A stretch of 64,000 nucleotides of DNA. It comes from Herpetospermum pedunculosum. Taxonomy: Eukaryota; Streptophyta; Magnoliopsida; Cucurbitales; Cucurbitaceae. Of this stretch, positions 1 through 11,931 are shown one piece after another (the first letter of the stretch is position 1; each line of letters opens with the position of its first letter). The translations under genes and the position numbers were made by a program. Under the pieces are notes generated by a model, which was not told the DNA's origin, did no database searches, and saw nothing but the letters and a program-made list of their open reading frames with translations. Where the stretch lies: NCBI GenBank assembly GCA_028017165.1, contig CM051528.1:65952452-66016451 (forward strand), read 5' to 3'.

Positions 1-739
1 TCTGTGACAAAACTGACTTTCATTTAAATTCATGTATTTTGAGTTTCATTTCATTTTAATTTTCTTATTTTCAAATGTTATAATTTAATCTTTCTATTTC
101 CATCAAATATAAAATTGGTTCATATAGTTAGTTTCTAATTCCAAAGTTTATTGAGAGTAGATTTTGACATTTGAAATTATATATATAAAAATAGAAATTT
201 ATTTTATATTGTTTAAAAAAGAAAAAGAAAAAAAGCAACCGAACATGCATGAGGGTTGAGGATTATTCGATCCTATCTTATCTTAAAATCGGATATCACA
301 TAAAAAAGACCTTCATGGTGCTTATGTTGCCCTAACATCGCTCCAAATTCGAATCTCTTTACAAAATCATTCCATTTTCTTATTTAAACTTCAAACTTTT
401 TATAATTATTCATTTTTTGTCCAAACCTTTTTAAATGTTTATTTATTTATTTTAAATAATTATTTAACCTAAGAATATATGAACTCAAAATAAATAAATA
501 AATAACATAATATGCTTTTTTTTTTTTTTTTTTTTTTATCAATCCATGATTAAAATAAATATCCTCAAATTTTAATAGTTGAATTATCTTTTTGACTAAT
601 TTTTTTTTTGGCACTTGTAATTTTAATTTTGTAATAGTTTAGTGGTTTTGGATCAAAACTTTCAATGATTTTGTTCCTATGGTGTAAAATCTCCTCTTTA
701 ATCTTTATAATTTATAAACACGTGGTAATATGGTATGAA
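1..739. other. AT-rich intergenic DNA, no gene seen
   Basis: The sequence is AT-rich with A/T homopolymers, including a run of about 25 T near 513-537. I see no coding potential, RNA gene or clear element ends. Confidence 0.6.
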
Positions 740-1184
740 TATTTTATAGGTGTTATACCTTAATACTTCAGTTGTTGACGTCACCCCACAGCTTCCAAGT
801 CCCAAGGCATTATCTACGATACTCGAAGTGTCCACAAAAACCTCAAATCGATGGGATGCGTTCTCGACAGAAGTGTGGTCAAGTCCGATTAGCAGATATG
901 GTAATCTATCCACTGACCACTTCATAGTTGTTTCCTGGCACTAGAAAGTGTCATTTTGCCGCCACACCATCTCGACCGTACGAAGTCGACATCAGACCTG
1001 ATGTAATCTTACTTTTAAATATGAGGTCACAACCTCATATGTGTAGGTACACAACATTTGTTAATTCCACTTGTACCCGACTATATTCCAATCTTTTGAC
1101 TGACTTAAGCATCGAAGAAGGTTGGGCGAGCCCCATATTACCCTTTAAAATTGAAGGGGGTGGCTTCAATAAAAGTAAGATTTT
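740..1184 (+). mobile_element. Probable Ty3/gypsy-type LTR remnant
   Basis: This patch is more GC-rich than its flanks and lacks a convincing protein. Near 1097-1130 it has a 'gacttaagcatcgaag' phrase like the R/U5 part of many plant Ty3/gypsy LTRs, and the same phrase recurs on the opposite strand in the LTR-like patch at 6940-7429. I could not define TG/CA ends or a target duplication, so the limits are approximate. The short open frames on both strands look accidental. Confidence 0.4.
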
Positions 1185-1329
1185 TGTTTTGAAAAAAGTA
1201 TTTTGAGATTTTAAACAATTAAAATAGTATGAAGAAATAAACTTAAAAAAGGCACAATACAAACTCTTGTTTCTTTTGTTATTTGTGTGGAATTAATTTT
1301 CCTTATAAAAAGATTCGTAACATTCTAAA

Positions 1330-1555
1330 ATCCCCTGGTTGGAGGACAGTTGAATCCATGACGGACGACGGCGATTCGTCCGGAAGAAAAGTTTTTAACT
1401 TTTAAAAGACAGACCCCCACCACGTGACGGACCGAAAATGATTTCCTCGGCCTCTCCACCTCGCCACGTGTCCCGAAAAGTGACGACGACAATGCCATCT
1501 CAGCAAAGCATGCGGAATTTCGGCGAGCTTTGCGGAACTCAAGTAATTTAAATAA
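1330..1555. other. GC-richer orphan patch with two CACGTG cores
   Basis: This island between AT-rich repeats contains two CACGTG cores (about 1421 and 1466). No gene follows: the sequence runs directly into a dispersed repeat at about 1600. It may be a relic promoter or an element fragment. I cannot assign it. Confidence 0.3.
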
Positions 1556-1599
1556 ATAACTCTAATAAAATCAAAATTTTAATATTATAAAATATAGAG

Positions 1600-1883
1600 C
1601 GGGTTGCCTAAACCGTACTTAGACCCAAAATAATAGCAAAAATTTAAAACATTTGACAAATATGACAAAAAATCATTGAGTATCATTCTTAGACTGTTAT
1701 TGATATATGACTATCACTCATAGTAGTCACTGACAAAATTCTATAAAAAACTGGGATGATAGATTACTATTAGGGTTTAGCGATTGACTTATCAGATAGA
1801 AATTGTCATATATGCATTTTTTTTAAAAAAAATGCTATATTTTTAATTATTTTAATCTAAATTGACATTTGTTACAATTTCTC
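1600..1883 (-). repeat. Dispersed TCTATCAGTGATAG-family MITE-like repeat, copy 1
   Basis: It matches the other copies in reverse orientation. One end reads 'gggttgcctaaacc..', the middle has degenerate tctatcagtgatag palindromes, and the other end reads 'ctaaattgacatttgttacaattt'. Copies at 5478, 11446, 27924, 30310, 30925, 31575, 52960, 55283 and 56501 share both ends. Confidence 0.6.
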
Positions 1884-1934
1884 TAAATTAAATGCTAAAT
1901 TATATTAAAAAAAAAAAATTATTCCTAAGAGTTC

Positions 1935-2366
1935 TGTTTCAAAAATACCTTTGAACTATGAAAAATGTTTAAAAAATGTCTCACGGTTAACAACACAAAA
2001 TTTTAATGTGAACCGTTAAATTCTAATTTGTACCTATGTATTATGGGAAAATTGAAACTGTAGACATTAGAGGTGTTAAAAAATCATGAAAATCACATTT
2101 TACCGATTCAAAATATTCGTGAATAGAACAAAATTATGAAAAAATCGATGGAAATTAGATAAGATATCTACATTTTCATGATTTTTTTAACACTTCAATT
2201 ATCTATATTTTTTCATTTTTTCAGTGTCATATAAGTATAAGTTAGAATTTAACCGTCTACATCATAATTTTGTGTGTTGTTACCGTTGAGGGCATTTTAT
2301 AAACGTTTTAAAGTGTAGAGGTATTTTTTAATCGAAATTCATAGCTTAAAAGTATTTTTGAAAATT
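1935..2366. repeat. Foldback element with arms of about 95 bp
   Basis: The left arm (from about 1937, 'tttcaaaaatacctttgaac') is the reverse complement of the right arm ending near 2366 ('aaaagtatttttgaaaa'). The pairing continues inward through 'ggttaacaacacaaaatt' and 'aattttgtgtgttgttacc'. No coding region lies inside. It is probably a non-autonomous TIR element. Confidence 0.55.
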
Positions 2367-3622
2367 TGACCTAAAATAAATAAAGAAATGAAAAAAAGAA
2401 AAAGAAAAAAGGAAGGGCCTACATTAACTTTATAGAAGTTTGATTTTGGAGTGCAAAGCATGTGCGGTTGTCACGAGGATTTTTGGGCGCAATTAATTCA
2501 ATTTGTGCGTAAAATTCAATATATATTTTTGGCCTTTGAATTAAGCCACGCCATTTCTTACTTTTCTTCACTCTCCCTCAATTTGCGGTGCCATATAAAT
2601 TTAATACAATCAGTACCAAAGTTGGTACGTATCTTTATCAATTATTTTAAATATTTATTCTTTAAATATTGTTTAAAGAATTTGATATTTTCTGTATCGT
2701 TGTTTATAATAAATACTATATATTATATTATTATCAAGATCCTCACTTTTTCATGTGAGTTTTTGTATGGGTTGGTTAGTTCGTTAGAATTGGAATGTGT
2801 GAAAACGAACAAAAAAATAATATTAATTAAAAAATATCCATTAGATTAGAAGTTTATCTCTACATTTTTATTTAATCCATCGTTAATGTAAAAAATATGT
2901 CTACTAAATTCTTAAATTCTTAAACTTTCAATGTTATAAATTTTTATACTTTAAAAATAATCGAATAAATTTATTAAGTGCAAACAAAGGACGATGTATA
3001 GTATATAAGTAAGAAAAATTATATTCATTAATACGATGTTTTTAGGTAGAACCAGACACGAAGCCATGAAGATTTTATGTCAAATGGACAACATCATAAC
3101 GAAAATATGTGTAGATTCTATTATCTTTAACAAAACTTTACAAATATCTAACTTAATCGTTTTTTTTTTTTTTAAATAAATCTGTAAAATTTATGTCTAA
3201 TAAAGTGACCCTAACCTTTCAACTCTAACTCCGTGTCTAATAAGTTTATAAATTTTAAAATTTGTTAAGGTAATAGATAGGGAAGGTTTTTATTTTATTT
3301 TATTTTATTAACTTTACAATAACATGGTGGTGGAGATTCAAACCTCTAACCTATTGGTTATATATCCTCAAGAAAAAGAGTAAATGTAAATTATTCTCAA
3401 GACAAGATAATAATAAGTTAGAAATCTATTGAAAGTTTAGAGATTATTTTTTTTTCTCACTATAACAAATGTGGGGTATATAAATTTAAATCTTCGACTT
3501 TAAAAGAAAGATTAAATATAAATTATAGCTAAGCTATACTCATATTGACGTTTAAATACCAATTACAACTTTTATTATATATATATATATATATATATAT
3601 TGAGAATTAGGGAAGATTTGAT
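2367..3622. other. Intergenic DNA, no supported gene
   Basis: A 132-codon open frame at 2451-2849 is dominated by AT-rich codons and resembles no family I know, so I do not call it. The stretch also holds degenerate SINE-like text near 3310-3360 and an (AT)n microsatellite at about 3573-3600. Confidence 0.55.
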
Positions 3623-3929
3623 GGGGTATTTGTACGGATGATCCTTCCCTCGGGAGGTGTAAAGATTTCTGACCTTTCTTTGAAATCTTATGTTTTTTGA
3701 CATTCTCTCCAGATAAGCAAGTATTTTCTCCCTGTGAAAAGTCATTCGTATCATTCGCTTATCACGAGGGCACCATAGTTATCTCTTCGTGATCGTGCTC
3801 AGTGAAAGATACTACAGATTTTGTGCACTTGTTTATCACAAGAGCAGGTAAAAAAAACATAAATTTTAAAAAATCGAGTAAAAAAACCTCACAACTCTCG
3901 AGTGGTGGGTCATCCCTACAAAAACTCCC
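3623..3929. mobile_element. MULE-type MITE, family A copy 1 (9-bp TSD)
   Basis: The terminal repeats are GGGGTATTTGTACGGATGATCC on the left and the complement of GGGAGTTTTTGTAGGGATGACC on the right. The element is flanked by perfect 9-bp direct repeats AGATTTGAT (3614-3622 and 3930-3938). A 9-bp duplication is the mark of Mutator-like transposition. The element is 307 bp with no transposase frame, so it is non-autonomous. Related copies lie at 4483 and 18492. Confidence 0.75.
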
Positions 3930-4482
3930 AGATTTGATGGTGGCATGCATGTAAATAAATGATTTTGGAGGGGGAAAATGATGGGGGATTGGATGACATG
4001 GAAGGGATAATGTATAAAAATGAAATGAGTTAATATTTTATTAGGGGTAGAGTTTAGAGTAAATGGGAAGTCTCAAAATTTGTAGTGGGCCGTTGGTCAG
4101 AGGGTAAGATTGTGAGGAGGATTGGATGGATGTCCTCTCTTTTTCTTACCCACGCTTCTCTTCTCAATAATGCTCTACCAATCTTTTAGTTCATTCAATT
4201 CTTTTTGTCTAGTTTATAGTTTCAATTTGGTGAAACAATAAATTTAGTCTTTTCAATAGTTGCACCTATTTGTTTTCTAAATTTCAATACCTTCTAATTA
4301 TGTCTATGATTACTACTATATATATGTGGTGGTCTTTTTTTACTTTTTTTTTTTTAGACAAAAACATGAAAACTAAAAATGAAATAGGAGAAACACTGGA
4401 TGGATAACTAAGCTCGAACGGAGGCTTCTTCAACTCAATAAGCTGACAAAATCTCAAATCTGACATGAGTAGCAAGAATGTG

Positions 4483-4850
4483 AGGGGTATTCGCACTGTC
4501 ATTTGACCCACTTGTTTGAAACGTGTGTGTTTTATGCCCTTATTTAGTGATCATCAATACTATTGACTCAGTGGAAAATCTGTAGTACCATTTGCTCGCG
4601 ATCCTCCAAAAATGGTGATTTTTTTTTTCCCTAGAAAGTAAATGGTCATCGCGATTCGTAGAGAGAAAAGATCGTGAATGTTCACGATCACAAATTTTGG
4701 GAAGGGAAGAGCGCAATGACACTATAGACTTTTCACGCGATGGATAGTGTTGATGACGTCAGTAAAAAGGCAAAAAAAAACATGGGTTTTAAAGCCTCGA
4801 GTTAAATTTCATTAAAACTCCTAGGAGTGGATCATCCGTGCAAAAGCTTC
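4483..4850. mobile_element. MULE-type MITE, family A copy 2 (9-bp TSD)
   Basis: This is a degenerate relative of the copy at 3623. The right end has 'ggatcatccgtgcaaaagc' and the left end 'ggggtattcgcactg'. The 9-bp repeats AAGAATGTG (4474-4482 and 4851-4859) flank it exactly. The interior keeps the family's 'gatcgtg' and 'cgcgat' motifs. Confidence 0.65.
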
Positions 4851-4859
4851 AAGAATGTG

Positions 4860-5477
4860 GACAACTAAATTATCGTCCCGAGGAATGTATCGAATTTCAC
4901 GGACCCTAGAAGTCGTTGGATATCAAGGATCATTTACTGGATTTCGTTTTGGTAATATTGAATTTCCAAAGTTGAATCACACATCAACTGTGAGTTGATA
5001 GGCATTCAAGCAAATAAAATACATGGTTGAATTAGCTTTATTGTATTGGCTTCTTTATAACACTATGACCATGGAAGGAACACAACTATCAAAGTTTCAA
5101 TAGCATTCTCAAATTTTAGAGCTGTTCTAATATGATGTTGGTCAATTATGGTATTATTAGAAGAGCTTTAAAAAGAAAAAAACATTGAAAATGATTTTCT
5201 TCTCTTTTGTTTGGTCAAATGGGATATGGTTGTTGATCTCCTTTTGTTTAAAAAAAGAAGATATTAGATGAGTTCCATATAATCAAGTGACAAGAAGAAT
5301 ATTCTAATCTTGATGAGGAACAATTTTTGGTTCTAAAATACTAAACTTCTCTCTCAAACCTTTTTGCACAATTTTTCTTTTTTAATGCCAGTATCTCATA
5401 GAATCTCTTTGCATATAATCTCTAAAATAAAAAAAATAAAAAATAAAAAAATAAATGCAAAACATATTAAATAAATG
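4860..5477. other. Intergenic DNA, nothing recognised
   Basis: Unique-looking AT-rich DNA. No open frame of useful length, RNA gene or element ends are visible. Confidence 0.5.
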
Positions 5478-5782
5478 AAAATTGTAACCGATGTCTAAAA
5501 TAATTAAAAATATAACATTTTTTTTTAAATTCTTTTGTGTAGATATGACAATTTCTATTAAATATGATCTATCGTCGATAGAAGTCTATCACGAATAAAA
5601 GTTCATTGATGTCTATGACTTTAATTTTTTTTAATAGAATTTTAGTCTATCAGTGATAGTCATATATGAACGATAACTTCTATTATAGCCACTTATTTTT
5701 TGCCATTTTTATAAAATGTTTTAAATTTTGCTAAATTTGCAATTATTTTGGACTTAATTGTTGTTTGTGCAAGCAGCCCTTA
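5478..5782 (+). repeat. TCTATCAGTGATAG-family repeat, copy 2
   Basis: The left end is 'aaaattgtaaccgatgtc' and the right end 'tgttgtttgtgcaagcagccc'. The interior has 'tctatcgtcgatagaagtctatc' and 'gtctatcagtgatag'. It is the same layout as the copies at 27924 and 56501. Confidence 0.65.
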
Positions 5783-5839
5783 AATAATATTTTTTTTTTA
5801 AAAAAAAAACTTTCTTTCTTGATTATTAGTCCATCCAGG

Positions 5840-6388
5840 ATTTTTTATATTAATAACGTACTTTAAATAAATAATTATATAAATATGGTAGTTTTCAAAG
5901 TATTTACAAAATTAGGGTCTCTAAATCGTGTACCATGGATACGAGTTCTCTAAATTGTGTCCATGGTACACGATGTAGATGTTAACTCGTGTTCATGGTA
6001 CACGATTTATGGCGTAACTCGTGTACCATGGACACGAGTTTTATGGAACTTGGGTACCATGGACACGAGTTTTATGGAACTCGTGTACCATGTACAATAA
6101 TTTTGTAAGCAACTCGCAAACATGGTACATGATTTTGAGGTGGTCATAACTCGTGTTCATGGTATGCTGGTATGCGATTTACATAGAAATCGTGTCTATG
6201 GTACACGAGATACCTCTTACATCGTGTTCGCTGAACACGAGTTAACCCCTAAATCATGTACCATGAACACAATTTAGCAAACGCGTGTCTATGATACACG
6301 ATTTCAGTACCTTAGTTTTGTGAATACTTTGAAAACTACCTTATTTTTGTAATAATTTATTTAAAGTACATTATTAATATAAAAAAAT
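5840..6388. mobile_element. TIR element packed with CCATGG-centred palindromes
   Basis: The outer arms are inverted repeats of about 70 bp: 'ttttttatattaataacgta' near 5841 pairs with the complement of 'ttattaatataaaaaaatcg' at 6371-6390. The arms continue inward through 'ggtagttttcaaagtatt'. Between them (about 5924-6304) lie about twelve units of 20-25 bp. Each is an imperfect palindrome of the type TCGTGTACCATGGACACGA, and neighbours are often inverted relative to each other. No protein is encoded. This is a non-autonomous element or foldback satellite. Confidence 0.7.
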
Positions 6389-6939
6389 CGTCTATATATT
6401 ATGTTAGTTGAATTATGTTCAATGCATTCATAGTAGTGAATTATTATTTTATTTTATTTTATGAAAATTCCAAAGTAAATGGTGGGAAAAAGGGTCCAAA
6501 ATTTATTGGTATTTAATAGTTGGAAATGGTGCGGGTCTAGTGGATACTGCCTACTGGTGGACAAGTATAACTTGTAAGTTGTAAGGCAATTATATGAGCT
6601 ATTATTTTGGGATTTATTGGAAATCAATATGAATATTTAATGCCTTTATATATTATATAGTCCCTCAAATAAATTCCTCAGTTTTACTCAAATAAAGGAA
6701 TAAATCACTCAGTTTCTAAAATAGTAATAATAATAATAATAAACGAATAAATTAATTAACAACTAACAATAATAATAAAAATTAAAAATTACGTTGGAGT
6801 TATAGACTTGTCAGGATATGTGCAACAATTTCAGAGATTCAATTAGTGTCTTTTGCATCATCGTTATTATGGTTGTTACTTATTACCTATTAGTATTTTA
6901 AATATTATTATATATATTTTTCTTTAATAAAATTAAAAC
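6389..6939. other. Intergenic DNA, nothing recognised
   Basis: AT-rich sequence with a short (taa)n run near 6725-6745. No gene or element boundary is seen. Confidence 0.5.
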
Positions 6940-7429
6940 ATGGATTCGGTTGGATTTTGGACAATCCTCCAAATCAACTTCAGATGACCAACAAAATGAT
7001 CGAGTAGACCTGAAAAGAAAGGATAAGAGAATTTTGCATCGATATGGTACTCGACCCAACATGCTTCGATGCTTAAGTTAACGAAGAGGGTTGTAGAAAG
7101 TTGAGCTTTAGTGGAGTTCAGATAGATTTTGTTGTGTGCATATTTATGAAGGTTGTGGCTTCATATTTATAGTGTTGGAGGCATTGGTCGACGTGTCGGC
7201 TCTGTACACAGTCTGAAATTTTAAGGAATTTGTCGCTGAACGACGACTCTGCCATTAATTTCCTTAGGTTGTGGTCAGCGTTGTCGTGGTTTGACAATGA
7301 ACCGACTTGGTAGCTGGACAGGCCGAGTTGCCGCTCATTTCCATCAATGGGTCGAAGGGCTTTTCGATAAATTTGTGTGGATCAATCTCGGAAATCGTCC
7401 CAGCGAACCCTCACGGGTTTTCCCATAAC
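6940..7429 (-). mobile_element. Solo LTR-like sequence (Ty3/gypsy type), minus orientation
   Basis: Read on the minus strand it starts TGTTATGGG (complement of 7421-7429), has a TATA-like 'ctataaata' (about 7167-7175), and then the 'taacttaagcatcgaag' phrase shared with the patch at 740-1184. No coding region adjoins it, so it is a solo LTR or a fragment. I did not find a convincing 5-bp duplication. Confidence 0.45.
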
Positions 7430-8091
7430 AAGTTCAAAATGTTATGGACTAGTGGACTGATAAATAATTTTTTCTAACAGATACATGACATGTTCAAAAT
7501 GTTTAAAAATTAACTTATAAATAAAATTTTCTGACTCTAAATCAATAACTTTGTGTATGGTAGGTTCATAAATTTAAAAAATCGTTAAATAGGTTAATAT
7601 TCTATTAGACACAAAATTAAAATTAAAAAATCTATGGACACAAAATTACAAGATTAGATCCGGTTTGATAACCATTTGATTATTATTATTATAATATATA
7701 TATTTTTTAGTTTTAAAAATTAAAAATTGAAAAATTAATCTTATAATTAAAAAAAAATATTGTTAATTTGTTGTTTAAGAATCCAATGTTTCCATACATT
7801 TGAAGAGAAAATGATTTTTAACCTGAAACTTAATTTTATTTAAAAAAAAAAAAAAACAAGATAAACCGTAAAACAGCGGGGCCCACAGTCGGACCCCACT
7901 GTCCAAGAGAGTAGAAGAAAACAGCGCCTACCATTATTCAGGGCTTACTTAACGGCCAAAACTACCCAATTGGAATCCCGTAAAACCAGAAAAATTCACT
8001 TGTGGGCCCCACGTGTTTAGTTTAGTTTAGTTTAGTTTAATCACACCATTAATCCCTCTCTTCTTCCCTCCTTAATCTCTTTATATACTCC
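7430..8091. other. Pectate lyase upstream region with a dispersed repeat
   Basis: At 7655-7760 lies a 'ggtttgataaccatttga' AT-rich repeat related to the one filling intron 2 of the pectate lyase. Closer to the gene are a CACGTG core near 8011 and five tandem 'gttta' units at about 8016-8039. Confidence 0.5.
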
Positions 8092-8097
8092 TTCTTC
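8092..8097 (+). promoter_or_regulatory. Putative TATA box of the pectate lyase gene
   Basis: TATATA lies 37 bp before the ATG at 8129. Transcription would then start only a few bases before the ATG, giving a very short leader. A TATA-independent start further upstream is also possible. Confidence 0.45.
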
Positions 8098-8128
8098 CTC
8101 CTCTGTTTTTTCTCACCTCTCTCCCAAA

Positions 8129-10306
8129 ATGGCACCGCCAACACTCCTCTTTCTCTCTCTCCTCTCCCTCTTCCTCCTCTCCGCCACCCTCTCCGCCTCC
8201 TCTGCCGCCGTGCAGAATCCCGAACTCGTCGTTGAAGAAGTACACAGGTAAAACCCAACATTTAACATCTTCTTCCATAACTATTTGGTTTTGAAAACTA
8301 AATTTATAACCACTCCTCCCACTTATGATCCTCTTTCTTTTGTTATCTACATTCTAATTTCTAACAATTTTTTACTAAGAATTCATCCAAAAGAATGGTG
8401 AAAACAATTAACTGATTATCAAAAAAATCAATTTAATTTCCTCTGTTTCCCCATTTCAATTTCCACCTCTGTTTTGAAATGTGCGTTTAAATTTTTGTTT
8501 ACCAGGAGCATAATCAACGCAACAAAGAGGAGGAATCTGGGTTACCTCTCCTGCGGTACCGGAAACCCAATCGACGATTGCTGGCGGTGCGATTCCAATT
8601 GGGAGAAGAATCGCCAACGACTCGCCGACTGCGGAATCGGCTTCGGCAAAAACGCAATCGGCGGCCGCGACGGCAAAATCTACGTCGTCACCGACGCCGG
8701 CGACGACGACCCAGTCAATCCCAAGCCAGGAACTCTCCGTTACGCCGTAATCCAAGACGAACCCCTCTGGATCATCTTCGCTCGCGACATGGTAATCCGA
8801 TTAAAAGAAGAACTCATCATGAACTCCTTCAAAACCATCGACGGCCGTGGCTACAGCGTGCACATCGCCGGCGGGCCCTGCATTACGATCCAATACGTGA
8901 CGAACATCATAATCCATGGACTGAACATTCACGACTGCAAGCAAGGGGGGAACACCGACGTGAGAGATTCGCCGAGGCATTTTGGATTCAGGACGATTTC
9001 GGACGGCGACGGAGTTTCGATCTTCGGCGGAAGCCATGTTTGGGTGGATCATTGCTCGTTGTCGAACTGTAACGATGGGTTGATCGACGCGATTCATGGG
9101 TCGACGGCGATTACTATTTCGAATAATTATATGACGCATCATGATAAAGTCATGTTGTTGGGACATAGTGATTCTTATACTCAAGATAAAAATATGCAAG
9201 TTACCATTGCTTTTAATCACTTTGGTGAAGGCCTTGTTCAAAGAATGCCCAGGTAAATCACTTTTCAAATCTCATTTTTCGGTCGGGTTTGATAATCATT
9301 CATGCTCGTAGTATCTTTGTGTTTTTTAGTTTTTGAAAATTATGCCGGTTTTCTCATTTTTTTACCATAGTTAGAAACAGTGTTTATAGAGTAAATTTTT
9401 AAAAACAAAAACTAATTATTTATCAAATTGGGTTTTGTTTTGGTTTTTTAAAATTATACTTGTTTTGTAATGATTTCTTTAACATAGTGGTGTTTAATAA
9501 TTTTTGAATTTTTAGTTAAATTACCGTACCAAAAAGACCTAGAATTTGAAAATAAAGCTAAAAGTGTAAGTGATATTTACAAGCTTTATTATCACAAATC
9601 AACTATAAAATGGTTATCAAACAGATCTAAATTTGTGGCAACTACTAAAGTTTTTTGTTGATTGTTAATTTAACATGGTATAAAAACATATTTTTAGGTT
9701 TGGAATTGATTTATAATTTAAAATGTTAGTTTCTTTTCAAATTGAAATTGAAATTGAAATTTGGGAATTTGGATTTGAAATTGCAGATGTAGGCATGGGT
9801 ATTTTCATGTAGTAAACAATGACTATACACATTGGGAAATGTACGCCATTGGAGGAAGTGCAGCCCCAACCATCAACAGTCAAGGGAACAGATTTCTTGC
9901 ACCAAATGACAGATTCAGCAAAGAGGTAAAAAAATATAATTTTTTTTTTTTTTTTTTTTTTTTACCCAATACCCATTTCAAAAGAAGGGTTATTTTTCAA
10001 TACCCATTAGTTAATTTTTTTATCCGACAGTTAAAAATATGGTTACTGTGAATGTGATCTTTATTGATAATGGTGAAATGTCAGGTGACAAAATACGAGG
10101 ATGCACCAGAGAGTGAATGGAAGAATTGGAATTGGAGATCAGAAGGAGATTTGTTGCTAAACGGTGCGTTTTTCACAGCCTCCGGCGCCGAATCCTCGTC
10201 CAGCTATGCTCGAGCGTCGAGTTTAGGGGCGAGACCGTCGTCGCTCGTCGGATCAATTACGACTTATGCGGGTGCACTCAACTGCAGAAAGGGCTCCCGC
10301 TGCTGA
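8129..10306 (+). CDS. Pectate lyase (polysaccharide lyase family 1), four exons
   Basis: The exons are 8129-8247, 8506-9252, 9787-9925 and 10085-10306. All introns are GT..AG and the joined frame gives 408 aa. The enzyme cleaves de-esterified homogalacturonan in the wall by Ca2+-dependent beta-elimination. Residues 1-26 form a hydrophobic signal peptide, so it is secreted. The parallel beta-helix core carries the PL1 hallmarks: DGDGVSIFGG (206-215), WVDHCSLSNCNDGLIDAIHGST (219-240) with the calcium-binding aspartates, and VQRMPRCRHG (284-293) with the catalytic arginine region. The exon 2/3 junction splits the arginine codon of RMPR. The length matches plant PLL proteins, and a Cys-bearing C-terminus (NCRKGSRC) is typical. 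Intron 2 is mostly a MITE-like repeat. The subfamily cannot be fixed by eye. The gene looks intact. Confidence 0.95.
9287..9622. repeat. MITE-like repeat inside pectate lyase intron 2
   Basis: The ends are 'gtttgataatcatt' (from 9287) and the complement of 'aatggttatcaaac' (to 9622). They are inverted repeats bounding AT-rich DNA with 'tagtttttgaaaatt' phrases. Similar pieces occur at about 7655, 36003 and 59955. It makes up about 60% of the 534-bp intron. Confidence 0.5.
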
Positions 10307-11445
10307 TTGTCACATCCGATTCCAAATTACCTTATCAAACTTAGGACGAGTTGTGACGACAATAGACACCGTGTGTCAATAATTAATTGGTTGGGTTTTT
10401 AATGTTTTAAATTGTTGATTTTATGAAGGAAAATTCAGTAGGAAATGGAGGGAAAGTAAAAGTGGGAAAAAAAAGAAAAGAGAGCTGAGAAAAGAAAGTT
10501 GAAAGAAACAAAGGGGTCAGTCAAATCTGGCTCTGCATTGTATCTTTTTTTGGCTTTTTTTTTTTTTTTTTTTGGTTATTTTTTGGGTTGTTTTTATAAT
10601 TATTACAATGTACAACCTCTGTATGTAATTCTTGGAACCATTGAGGATTTCCTTTTAAGAACCTTGGTGGTCTCAGATCAAGTCAAATGCAGAAGAGTTG
10701 ATATTTTGATATACTAATTTATGTTTATGTTTATTCTCTCTTAATCTCTAAATTTTTAAATATTTTGTTTTAATATTAAACTTTGCCTAGAAGAAAGTTT
10801 TAATATTATATTTTAAATAAGTTATATAATTGGGAGTGAATCATCTAACTATTAGATATCTATAAAGCTAGAGTAGGTAAGATGTAGTTCCTAAATATTT
10901 ATAGGTTATTATTAAATGATTAATGATACTTTTATAGGTTAAAACATTTACTAATTTTTTTTTTTTTTTGAGGTCAAGCTCCAAATAAAAATTAAGTTTT
11001 AAAAGTTTGAACAACTACTACAATTATTTTTTAAGAATATAACAATTTTTTATTTTGAATTCAATTACATGGAGGGTGAGTATACAAATTTCTAACATTT
11101 TACTCCGAAATATAAAAATTATATTTAAGTTGTCAATATGATATAACATTTTTTATTTAAATTTTGAAAATAAACTTCATTAACAACCACAACTAAATGC
11201 GCCAATCGTTCTCATTAAGGGTAGAGAACATTCAAACGGGCAATTTTTTTTTATTTTTTTTTTCCCAAAACGTTGTCCCTCACTCCGAATTAGAGAGAGG
11301 ACAAAAAATTACTACAAGACGTTGCAACTCTAGTGAGAGAATGCACCACAAAATATGATTTGAAAGTTTAGAAAAGCGAAAATAAATGTGAAGTAAAATA
11401 TTATGTAAAATTACCTTTAATTATAAGGGAATTGAATATTTTCAA
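10307..11445. other. Pectate lyase 3' flank and gene-free DNA
   Basis: The 3'UTR probably runs to roughly 10.6-10.7 kb; several AT-rich near-upstream elements are possible and none is decisive. The small frames here have no family resemblance. Confidence 0.5.
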
Positions 11446-11731
11446 AGTTGGTTACACAAACAACAATCAGGTCCAAAGTGATGACAAATTTAGTAAAATT
11501 TAAAACATTTTGCAAATATGACAAAAAATCAGTGGCTATCACTGATAGACGCTATCGTTGATATACTACTATCAGTGATAGTCACTCACAAAATTCTATA
11601 AAAAACTGGGATGATAGACTACTATTAGCGATAGACCAAGTGATAAAAATTGCCATATTTGTAATTTTTTTAAAAAAATGCTATATTTTTAATTATTTTA
11701 CTCTAAATTGACATCGATTACAATTTCACAA
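11446..11731 (-). repeat. TCTATCAGTGATAG-family repeat, copy 3
   Basis: It begins 'gttggttacacaaacaacaa' and ends 'ctaaattgacatcgattaca'. It shares the interior phrase 'aaaactgggatgatagac' with copy 1 at 1600, so these two form a subfamily. Confidence 0.65.
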
Positions 11732-11828
11732 TTTTCAATTAATTTTATCAAATTTAAACAGTGAACAACACATTACGTTCAATATAAGTGGTGTCGTTTT
11801 ACTTTCAAATACTTAAAAAAAAAAAGTT

Positions 11829-11928
11829 AAACCGAACATAACTCAATTAATACAAAATTGTGTCATTCACTGAGAGATCAAATTTGATATATCTAGCGTT
11901 AATTAAATATTTTTGTAAAAAAAAAAAC
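11829..11928 (+). mobile_element. tRNA-derived SINE, old copy
   Basis: It begins 'aaccgaacataactcaatta' (A-box-like), continues to a decayed B-box region and 'gttaattaaat', and ends in an A-rich tail. It is homologous to the better-preserved copy at 45642. Confidence 0.55.
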
Positions 11929-11931
11929 TTT

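Noticed and set aside
2451..2849. 132-codon open frame
   Set aside because: The codons are AT-driven (Ile, Leu, Phe, Lys, Asn), there is no domain or family resemblance, and repeats surround it.
5924..6304. CRISPR array or protein-coding repeat
   Set aside because: Units alternate in orientation, spacers are not distinct, stops occur in all frames, and TIRs enclose the array.
8578..9268. Long alternative frames over the pectate lyase on both strands
   Set aside because: These are shadow frames of the GC-rich exon 2. The PL1 motifs are all in the called frame.
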